A stretch of DNA of 5,811 bases from Candidatus Woesearchaeota archaeon (lineage in GTDB: Archaea; Nanoarchaeota; Nanoarchaeia; Woesearchaeales; CALCXY01), in NCBI GenBank assembly GCA_030751555.1, contig JASMFX010000121.1, positions 1-5,811 on the forward strand. Reading direction: 5' to 3'. Below are positions 1 through 4,347 of this stretch, piece after piece; the first letter of the stretch is position 1; every line of letters starts with the position of its first letter. Under the pieces are notes generated by a model. It made no database searches, was not told the DNA's origin, and worked only from the letters and a program-made list of their open reading frames with translations. Position numbers and translations under genes: made by a program.

Positions 1-25
1 TGTATACTTTTATCTCGTCAGTCAT
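1..25 (-). CDS. Possible 5' end of a gene leaving the left edge
   Basis: On the minus strand an ATG at 25-23 opens a frame reading MTDEIKVY before the window ends. A GGAGAG Shine-Dalgarno-like sequence lies 7 bases upstream of it (plus-strand 33-38). This is the same SD type and spacing range seen ahead of the glucose-6-phosphate isomerase gene. The hydrolase gene on the same strand ends 146 bases upstream. With eight codons nothing can be said about function. The call rests only on the start codon plus SD and could be chance in AT-rich DNA. Confidence 0.4.
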
Positions 26-62
26 TTTTTAACTCTCCAAACTAGAACTTTTTTATGCATGG

Positions 63-83
63 CCCAACTCCAAATTCGTTGGG
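63..83. repeat. Short GC-rich inverted repeat (hairpin)
   Basis: CCCAAC at 63-68 and GTTGGG at 78-83 form a perfect 6-bp stem around a 9-base loop. It stands out in an otherwise very AT-rich 146-base gap (26-171) that holds no other convincing gene. On the minus strand it lies after the hydrolase gene and before the putative start at 25. It could be a transcript-end structure or a leader hairpin, but no T-run follows it directly. Six pairs can occur by chance. Confidence 0.3.
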
Positions 84-171
84 AATCAAATAATGATAAA
101 ACTAGCTATAATAGAAATAATTTTTATTTTTCTAGTATTTATCATAACAATATAGAAACCATAACTTGTAT

Positions 172-1065
172 TTAAACTTTTTGATTCAAACGAAACTTCA
201 AAATCTCATCAATAGCCTTCTCCTTATCATAATCTCTTAGAATAAGGTGATTTCCATCTGTCTCCACAAAAAGCTTCTCCCCCCCAATTTTATCAAATAC
301 CTTTTTTGTTGCTCTTATATCTGCCACAGTATCATACTTGCCATGTAGAAATAAAACTCTGGAATCAATCTTGCCAGCATTCTCCACAATTCCTGGAACA
401 AAATCTTCGTAATACTCAACAACTGCCTTAAAGGGAAAGCCCCAATTCGCAATATGCACCTTTAATCCTTCAGGATCATCTATTGTGCCTACTCTATCTT
501 TCCAGCTATAACTGGTAAATCGAGAAACCAGTTTAACGACTACCAAGCTTTCCAAAAAACTTGGAGGTTTAATATATGCTCCAAGCAACACCAACCCCTT
601 TACTTCATGCTCTTCAGCATACTTCAAGGCCAGCCCTGCCATCATGCTGCTCCCCACGAGATAATCACATCCCTTATCATGCATGAGCCCATGAATCTCC
701 TCAAACCAATCAACAACACTATACTTAAGAAGCTCAGTAGGCAGCATAGCATGCCCTTTCAGTCTGGGAACAATAACAGTATCATCAAATTCCTTATTAA
801 TTCTTTCAGCTAGCTCTCTAAATACAGGAGGTGTAGAAGTATACCCATGCGCCATAACCCAGCACTTTCCACTATTTCCCTCCAAGGTAAACCCTTCTAC
901 CCCTTTAATAATACCATTTTCATACGTCCATTCTTGCAAATCCCTTTCATTAATCCTTCCAGCCTTTAGGAAACCCGTATTCTGATATAAATATCCAAAG
1001 AACAAAATCACTACTATCCCTATAATAACCAACAACATCTGCACCATGTTCTCTTTTTTTTCCAT
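172..1065 (-). CDS. Membrane-anchored alpha/beta hydrolase (carboxylesterase/lipase-like)
   Basis: The 297-residue protein has an N-terminal hydrophobic segment at about residues 10-27 that would anchor it in the membrane. An alpha/beta-hydrolase domain resembling Est30-type carboxylesterases and monoacylglycerol lipases follows. Visible elements are the oxyanion-hole HGYTSTP (HG at 73-74), the RLKGHA segment after strand 4, the nucleophile elbow GSSMM (138-142, Ser140), the acid in LHGKYD (Asp245) and the catalytic His273 in DGNH. The elbow lacks the usual second glycine (GxSxG). The substrate is unknown, though ester or acyl-glycerol hydrolysis is the family's usual role. The open frame runs up to 1107, but that would place 25 bases of the coding region inside tRNA-Arg, so 1065 is the longest start clear of it. 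A second ATG at 1047 is a serious alternative: it begins MVQMLLVIIG, and a TTTATTAT TATA-like box about 30 bases upstream would give a leaderless mRNA. The fold is secure; the start and the topology are not. Confidence 0.85.
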   Translation of the reverse strand: MEKKENMVQMLLVIIGIVVILFFGYLYQNTGFLKAGRINERDLQEWTYENGIIKGVEGFTLEGNSGKCWVMAHGYTSTPPVFRELAERINKEFDDTVIVPRLKGHAMLPTELLKYSVVDWFEEIHGLMHDKGCDYLVGSSMMAGLALKYAEEHEVKGLVLLGAYIKPPSFLESLVVVKLVSRFTSYSWKDRVGTIDDPEGLKVHIANWGFPFKAVVEYYEDFVPGIVENAGKIDSRVLFLHGKYDTVADIRATKKVFDKIGGEKLFVETDGNHLILRDYDKEKAIDEILKFRLNQKV

Positions 1066-1073
1066 TCTATGAA

Positions 1074-1081
1074 ATAATAAA
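1074..1081 (-). promoter_or_regulatory. Possible TATA box (or T-rich tRNA terminator) ahead of the hydrolase
   Basis: On the minus strand TTTATTAT directly follows the discriminator base of tRNA-Arg. Its centre is about 30 bases ahead of the ATG at 1047, the same spacing as the other TATA boxes here. It could drive a leaderless hydrolase mRNA. Equally, its T-richness could act as a weak stop for the tRNA transcript. The sequence does not decide between these. Confidence 0.3.
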
Positions 1082-1095
1082 CGGCCCCAGGGAGA

Positions 1096-1115
1096 CTTTC
1101 GCCTCAATTTTGAGA
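1096..1115 (-). other. 20-nt tRNA intron in the T-loop (position 59/60) with bulge-helix-bulge motif
   Basis: In the minus-strand transcript the T-stem GGGAG/CTCCC is the exon helix. TTCG of the T-loop (54-57, 1121-1118) pairs with CGAA in the intron (1101-1098) as a 4-bp central helix. A three-base bulge AAT (1117-1115) and a three-base bulge AGT (1097-1095) flank it. Beyond this CTCA/TGAG closes an intron hairpin, with one unpaired G opposite the first bulge. Cutting after the second base of each bulge removes exactly 1115-1096 and restores TTCGAAT CTCCC. The direct repeat TCTC leaves the boundary ambiguous by sequence alone, but the motif selects 59/60. This is the substrate form of archaeal EndA-type splicing endonuclease. 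Confidence 0.85.
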
Positions 1116-1156
1116 TTCGAACTCCCGATCTACAGCTTAGAAGGCTGTCGCCTTAT

Positions 1157-1169
1157 TTACCCGTAAACT
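1157..1169 (-). other. 13-nt tRNA intron in the D-loop (position 19/20, relaxed motif)
   Basis: Removing 1169-1157 gives a normal archaeal D-loop, AGCCTGGATA. The exon bases GCCT (15-17a, 1175-1172) can pair with GGGT of the insertion (1162-1159) through two G-C pairs and two G-U wobbles. That leaves three-base bulges GGA and AAA, and cutting after the second base of each gives this intron. The rest, GTTTAC, is only a loop, so the motif is bulge-helix-loop and not the full form. A one-base shift (20/20a) is equally compatible with the sequence. As an alternative, the 13 bases stay in the mature tRNA as a hairpin extension (GTTTA/TAAAT), which I consider less likely. Confidence 0.65.
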
Positions 1170-1213
1170 CCAGGCTAGGCTATGGGGCCGTAACAACTGA
1201 ATTTCAACAGAGG

Positions 1214-1221
1214 TTTATAAA
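1214..1221 (-). promoter_or_regulatory. TATA box of tRNA-Arg
   Basis: TTTATAAA, the archaeal box A consensus, is centred about 28 bases upstream of the first base of tRNA-Arg (1189). That fits a transcript starting at or just before the tRNA. The box is palindromic; its assignment to the minus strand rests on the distance to the gene. Confidence 0.75.
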
Positions 1222-1280
1222 ATTAACTGGTTTAATTACATCTAATAAATTCAGGCAACAACAATGGCGCCCTAGAAATG

Positions 1281-1288
1281 TTTATAAA
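1281..1288 (+). promoter_or_regulatory. TATA box of tRNA-Cys
   Basis: TTTATAAA is centred about 29 bases upstream of the tRNA-Cys 5' end (1314), and a purine-rich stretch (1274-1278) precedes it as a possible BRE. It is the same octamer as the tRNA-Arg box, placed divergently about 60 bases away, so each tRNA has its own promoter in the 124-base gap 1190-1313. Confidence 0.8.
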
Positions 1289-1313
1289 CCATTTAACATC
1301 CCTCTTATTTATT

Positions 1314-1387
1314 GCGGAGGTGCCCAAGCGGCCTAAGGGGAGCGCCTGCAGAGCGTTTATTCATGGGTTCGAATCCCATCCTCCGCT
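1314..1387 (+). tRNA. tRNA-Cys(GCA)
   Basis: The acceptor stem GCGGAGG (1314-1320) pairs fully with CCTCCGC (1380-1386). The discriminator is U at 1387, as expected for cysteine identity. U8 and G9 are followed by a D-arm with CCC/GGG pairs and an A13-A22 mismatch; the D-loop carries the invariant GG. The anticodon stem AGCGC/GCGTT encloses the loop CTGCAGA with anticodon GCA. The variable loop is TATTC, with G15-C48. The T-arm is ATGGG-TTCGAAT-CCCAT. It is 74 bases long without an intron, and CCA is not encoded. It is divergent to the spliced tRNA-Arg and 70 bases ahead of the trmI start codon. Confidence 0.95.
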
Positions 1388-1391
1388 TTTT
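1387..1391 (+). terminator. T-run terminator of tRNA-Cys
   Basis: Five Ts, the first being the discriminator base, follow the acceptor stem at once. Short T-runs are the usual archaeal intrinsic stop. This would separate the tRNA transcript from the trmI promoter that begins about 30 bases later. Confidence 0.5.
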
Positions 1392-1420
1392 ATCATGATT
1401 GAGCTGAGTGTATTGTCTTA

Positions 1421-1435
1421 AGAAACCTTTAAAAA
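1421..1435 (+). promoter_or_regulatory. BRE/TATA promoter of the trmI operon (leaderless)
   Basis: AGAAACC (BRE-like) is followed by TTTAAAAA at 1428-1435, centred about 26 bases before the ATG at 1458. Archaeal transcription starts about 25 bases after the TATA centre, so the mRNA should begin at or next to the start codon. No Shine-Dalgarno sequence is present between box and ATG, which fits a leaderless message. Confidence 0.65.
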
Positions 1436-1457
1436 CCTAACAATCCCCCTCAATACT

Positions 1458-2228
1458 ATGTCAAAAATACTCATAAACAAAGCAAAAAAAGAATTCATTA
1501 AAGATATCAATAGAGAAGTAACTGTGAGAAAAGGTGAAATGTATGTTATAAAAGACACCACTCAGGACTTTCACACCACCCATGGAATCGTGGCAAAAAA
1601 GGATTTAAAAAAGAACGGTATCCTCCAAACATCCCAGAAAAAGGAATTCTCTCTCTTTGACGCAGATTTCATCGATAACTACAAACAAATTGAACGTGCA
1701 GCACAAATTCCACTCCTAAAAGATATCACAAACATTATTGCATTTACAGGGATAAACAAAAAATCCATAGTCATAGATGCTGGTGCAGGCTCTGGAGGAA
1801 TCTCTCTATTCCTGGCAAATTATGCCAAAGAAGTTATCACCTATGACATAAAAAAAGAAGCTGTCACTTTGGTAAAAAAGAATGCAAAATTCCTAGGCCT
1901 CACCAATATAAAAGTAAAAGAAAAAGATATCTACAAAGGATTTGATGAGAAAAATGTAGATTTAGTAACCATTGACTTGCCTTCTCCATGGAATGTAATA
2001 GGCTCTGTTGACAATGCACTAAAAGTAGGAGGATTTTTAGTCTCCTATTCACCACAGATAACGCAATCCCTTGACTTTGTAAATGTTATTAACAAGCATG
2101 GAAACTTTATAGCTTTCAAAACAGCAGAAATAATGGAGAGAACCTGGGATCTGGATAATCGAAAATGTCGTCCTAACTCTCGAGTCCAACACTCAGGCTT
2201 TCTAACATTCTGCAGGAAGATAAAATGA
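1458..2228 (+). CDS. trmI: tRNA (adenine-57/58-N1)-methyltransferase TrmI
   Basis: The 256-residue protein matches the archaeal TrmI/GCD14 family in length (about 250) and layout. An N-terminal beta-rich domain (about 1-75) precedes a Rossmann-like methyltransferase domain. Visible motifs are the SAM-binding loop DAGAGSGG (107-114), the acidic end of strand 2 at Asp130, the family motif DLPSPW (173-178), SPQITQ (198-203), and the C-terminal RPNSRVQHSGFLTFCRK signature. Family members use SAM to make 1-methyladenosine at A58, and in archaea often also at A57, of the tRNA T-loop, working as homotetramers. Both tRNAs in this window have G57 and A58, so only A58 would be a target in them. It is first in a three-gene operon, overlaps the next gene by ATGA, and is probably translated from a leaderless mRNA. 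The product assignment is strong; dual 57/58 specificity is inferred from archaeal relatives. Confidence 0.93.
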   Translation: MSKILINKAKKEFIKDINREVTVRKGEMYVIKDTTQDFHTTHGIVAKKDLKKNGILQTSQKKEFSLFDADFIDNYKQIERAAQIPLLKDITNIIAFTGINKKSIVIDAGAGSGGISLFLANYAKEVITYDIKKEAVTLVKKNAKFLGLTNIKVKEKDIYKGFDEKNVDLVTIDLPSPWNVIGSVDNALKVGGFLVSYSPQITQSLDFVNVINKHGNFIAFKTAEIMERTWDLDNRKCRPNSRVQHSGFLTFCRKIK

Positions 2229-2392
2229 ACAAACTAAAAATATTCGGCATTGGCTGTGCTGCGATACTTGTCCTGAATTTAGTTTTTTTTGCAATAGGGA
2301 TGTTTAACGCACTCTCATTTTGGATGGTTATCATCATAATGGCTTTTGTTGCCTATTATGTTGTGCCAAAAATGAAGATAGAATCTCAGTAA
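2225..2392 (+). CDS. Small two-helix membrane protein
   Basis: The 55-codon frame starts with an ATG sharing ATGA with the trmI stop and ends with a TAA directly touching the DUF99 start codon. The protein begins MNKLKIFGIG and has two hydrophobic segments, about residues 6-27 and 29-48, joined by a very short turn. A charged tail, PKMKIESQ, follows. It is therefore probably a helical hairpin in the membrane. I do not recognise a family and assign no function. The gapless fit between two conserved genes is the main evidence that it is translated. The Phe/Ile/Val-rich composition is far from random out-of-frame sequence, and no other frame explains the interval. Confidence 0.8.
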   Translation: MNKLKIFGIGCAAILVLNLVFFAIGMFNALSFWMVIIIMAFVAYYVVPKMKIESQ

Positions 2393-2950
2393 ATGCTCAA
2401 AAAAGAAATTCGCACAGTTGGATTTGACGATACTCCCTTTACCAAGGGCCAGAAAGGAAAGAGCCAAATAATTGGAACTATCTTCAGAGGGAGTCACATT
2501 CTTGACGGAATCATTTCTACAGAAGTAGATATTGACGGAAACAACGCCACAGAACAACTCATCCAATTAATAAAAAAAACAAAGTTCAAACCACAGCTGA
2601 GAGCAATCTTCCTGGATGGGATTGCCTTTGCAGGTTTTAATCTTATTGACATCCAAAAACTCTACCAAAAAACAAAAATTCCTGTTATCGTAATCATAAG
2701 AAAAATGCCAAACCTAGAGAGAATAAAGACAATCCTAAAAACACTAAAAAAAGATTCCTCCCTCATAGACAAAGCAGGAACCCCTCAAAAAATAAACAAG
2801 ATATATGTGCAATACAAAGGTACAACTCTCTCAAAAGTAAAGCAATTCCTAAGACTCACCTGCACACGTTCATACATCCCAGAACCTATACGAGTAGCAC
2901 ATCTGATAGCTCAAGGAATAACATTTGGTGAAAGCAAGGGCAACGCTTAA
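2393..2950 (+). CDS. DUF99 family protein (endonuclease V-like fold)
   Basis: The 185-residue protein matches DUF99 (UPF0215) along its whole length. It has the N-terminal GFDDTPF block (10-16), FRGSHILDG (31-39), TEVDIDGNNATE (43-54), and FLDGIAFAGFN (73-83). PVIVIIRKMP follows (97-106), then the C-terminal RSYIPEPIRVAHLIAQGI with GES. Structures of this family resemble endonuclease V (RNase H-like fold), an enzyme that recognises inosine in nucleic acids. Asp12, Asp13, Asp46/48 and Asp75 are candidates for a metal site by position, which is inference. No enzymatic activity is established for DUF99 to my knowledge. It is last in the trmI operon, starting at the base after the preceding stop. 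Its own stop overlaps the convergent isomerase gene by four bases. Family assignment is strong, function unknown. Confidence 0.92.
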   Translation: MLKKEIRTVGFDDTPFTKGQKGKSQIIGTIFRGSHILDGIISTEVDIDGNNATEQLIQLIKKTKFKPQLRAIFLDGIAFAGFNLIDIQKLYQKTKIPVIVIIRKMPNLERIKTILKTLKKDSSLIDKAGTPQKINKIYVQYKGTTLSKVKQFLRLTCTRSYIPEPIRVAHLIAQGITFGESKGNA

Positions 2951-4263
2951 CCTCTTGCCAAGATCTTTTTAGTCTCTAACTTATAATTCTCCACATTGGG
3001 CTGGTCAAAAGGATTCACCTTAAGCAAGAAACCTAAATACATCATCTCCATCATTTTCATCTGCAAAAACTGGCCAATGCTCCCTGCTGTTTTATCTGGC
3101 AGGATTACCTCTGTAAAGGGTCTCCTATCCTTGACATACGCTATTTTCACCCCTTGAAGAATAGCATTCATAATCCCATGCAAATGCTTACCCTGTATAT
3201 GCTTTACTAAGTGATCATAAGCAGGTATCTCAGGCACTTTCAAATCCTTCTTCTCATGATTGAGACTCACAATAGTGCTAAATTTATCATACGGTCCACC
3301 CAAGTCAAGCTGTGCCATGGAATGCAGGTCTGTTGAACCAATACTAACAGTGGGGGTAATGCCCTCATGCACAATTTTTCCCTTTCTGTTCTTCTCTTTT
3401 CCAATACTCTCTCCTATCAATTGCCGATACCACTTGCCTATGCTTTCTAGATCCTTGCTAAACAAAAAAAGATCCTGGATGTGCTTACCTTTTTTGTGGT
3501 GTAGATAAATTAAAATTGCGCTTAATGCCGCTGGATTTTGCAAAACATTCTCATTCAAACATTTTTTTCTCATAAGACAGGCCCCTTTAAGAAGCTCCTT
3601 GATATTAACTCCCACCAAGCCTAACGGAAACAACCCTACCGGAGAAAAAACACTATACCTCCCACCTACTTTTTCAGGGATAGAAAGAACCGAAAATGCT
3701 TTTTTTAAAGAAAGATTCCAATAGTTCGAGTCTTGACCAGTCGTAACGACAACATGTTTATGAAAATCTTTTCTATGCTTCTTAAGCAAATTTACAAGAA
3801 TTTCAAAATTAGCAATAGTTTCAGTAGTTCCTCCTGATTTACTAATCCCATTAATGATAATTTTTTTCCTTTTCTTGAGCAAAGGTTTTATTATTGATAT
3901 AATACTCTGTATAGAATCTGGATCAACAGTATCTGCATATAACACCTTAGTTCCTTCACTAGTTTGATTATGCAGCTGTCCTAACACAGCTTCCTGAATA
4001 GCTATCGTTCCTAGGTTGCTCCCTCCAATACCTACAACCACTACATAACGAGGCCTTACCTTTTTTTTCTCTCGAATAAGACGCATCACTCTGTATAATC
4101 CAAGCTGGTCAGAACAAAGATTTATTGAAGCCCTATCGTCCTCATAATCCTTTGTTAAAGCCTCTTTCATGGCATTTATTTCAGGTAATAATCTTCTGCC
4201 AATCTTTTTCACATCCTTCGGCACTATCCTGCTATGCTTCCAATCAAATCTTATCGGTTTCAT
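2947..4263 (-). CDS. pgi: Glucose-6-phosphate isomerase (SIS superfamily)
   Basis: The 438-residue protein interconverts glucose 6-phosphate and fructose 6-phosphate in the cytoplasm, serving glycolysis or gluconeogenesis. It has the double SIS-domain layout. Visible motifs are GIGGSNLG (79-85 region), the phosphate-binding SKSGGTTET (141-149), the signature GGRYSVFSPVG (200-210) and LIGESIGKE with the likely catalytic Glu285. They continue with STDLHSM and its His314, and the C-terminal DQPNVENYK (420-428) with Lys428. The usual glycine of the DQPGVE signature is Asn here, a variant also found in relatives. The enzyme is the bacterial/methanogen-type fold, not the cupin-type isomerase of Thermococcales. 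The length suits short archaeal and bacterial PGIs. The ATG at 4263 is supported by GAGAGG six bases upstream. The gene lies 84 bases after ABCE1 on the same strand and converges on DUF99. Confidence 0.93.
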   Translation of the reverse strand: MKPIRFDWKHSRIVPKDVKKIGRRLLPEINAMKEALTKDYEDDRASINLCSDQLGLYRVMRLIREKKKVRPRYVVVVGIGGSNLGTIAIQEAVLGQLHNQTSEGTKVLYADTVDPDSIQSIISIIKPLLKKRKKIIINGISKSGGTTETIANFEILVNLLKKHRKDFHKHVVVTTGQDSNYWNLSLKKAFSVLSIPEKVGGRYSVFSPVGLFPLGLVGVNIKELLKGACLMRKKCLNENVLQNPAALSAILIYLHHKKGKHIQDLFLFSKDLESIGKWYRQLIGESIGKEKNRKGKIVHEGITPTVSIGSTDLHSMAQLDLGGPYDKFSTIVSLNHEKKDLKVPEIPAYDHLVKHIQGKHLHGIMNAILQGVKIAYVKDRRPFTEVILPDKTAGSIGQFLQMKMMEMMYLGFLLKVNPFDQPNVENYKLETKKILARG

Positions 4264-4269
4264 ATATTA

Positions 4270-4275
4270 CCTCTC
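4270..4275 (-). promoter_or_regulatory. Shine-Dalgarno of the isomerase gene
   Basis: On the minus strand GAGAGG stands 6 bases ahead of the ATG at 4263 and complements the anti-SD end of 16S rRNA. It fixes the isomerase start and shows that this mRNA has a leader, unlike trmI. Confidence 0.7.
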
Positions 4276-4308
4276 AGCCACATAATCAGAATTTAATAAA
4301 AAACAACC

Positions 4309-4316
4309 TATTTAAG
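4309..4316 (-). promoter_or_regulatory. Possible TATA box of the isomerase gene
   Basis: CTTAAATA on the minus strand lies in the 84-base gap between ABCE1 and the isomerase (4264-4347). A start about 25 bases on would leave a leader of roughly 20-25 bases carrying the Shine-Dalgarno sequence. The gap is otherwise AT-rich with no other feature seen. Co-transcription with ABCE1 is the alternative. Confidence 0.4.
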
Positions 4317-4347
4317 ATTTACGCTATCCTACACAAGGAAGCTTCTC

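Larger units (their letters stand above)
1082..1189 (-). tRNA. tRNA-Arg(UCU) with two non-canonical introns
   Basis: The 108-base gene yields a 75-nt tRNA once 13 and 20 bases are removed. The acceptor stem GGCCCCA (1189-1183) pairs fully with TGGGGCC (1089-1083), and the discriminator is G at 1082. U8 A9 are followed by the D-stem GCCT/AGGC (1180-1177 with 1153-1150). The anticodon stem ACAGC/GCTGT encloses the loop CTTCTAA with anticodon UCU at 1141-1139. The variable loop is AGATC, with a G15-C48 pair. The T-stem GGGAG (1126-1122) pairs with CTCCC (1094-1090), and the T-loop is TTCGAAT after splicing. Insertions split the D-loop (1157-1169) and the T-loop (1096-1115), while the usual 37/38 site is uninterrupted. 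CCA is not encoded. A TTTATAAA box sits about 28 bases upstream. All stems are perfect after splicing, which argues for a working gene and against a decayed one. Confidence 0.9.

Noticed and set aside
59..175. A 38-codon plus-strand frame beginning with ATG at 59.
   Set aside because: The product is Asn/Tyr/Ile-rich, as random AT-rich DNA gives. There is no Shine-Dalgarno or clear promoter, and its start lies on the inverted repeat.
1066..1107. Extension of the hydrolase reading frame to an ATG at 1107 (14 more residues).
   Set aside because: The first 25-26 bases lie in the 3' part of tRNA-Arg, including its T-loop intron, T-stem and acceptor stem. The extra residues (MRRKSPWGRLLFHR) are translated tRNA and not a plausible N-terminus.
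1082..1189. Reading the tRNA-Arg locus as a decayed pseudogene or as a type II tRNA (Ser/Leu) with a long variable arm.
   Set aside because: All stems are fully paired once two insertions are removed. The insertions sit in the D- and T-loops and not in the variable loop. The anticodon is UCU, and a consensus TATA box is at the right distance.
1190..1313. A possible third RNA gene between the divergent tRNAs.
   Set aside because: The 124 bases are accounted for by two TATA boxes and AT-rich spacer. No tRNA-like or box C/D-like structure could be seen.
2315..2566. A minus-strand frame across the small membrane gene and the DUF99 start.
   Set aside because: It overlaps two well-supported plus-strand genes, shows no family features and has no start signal; it is a shadow frame.
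3260..3508. Plus-strand frames inside the isomerase gene (3260-3508 and 4125-4394) and the hydrolase gene (607-813).
   Set aside because: They lie antisense to clear coding sequence, have unusual composition and no recognisable motif or start signal.
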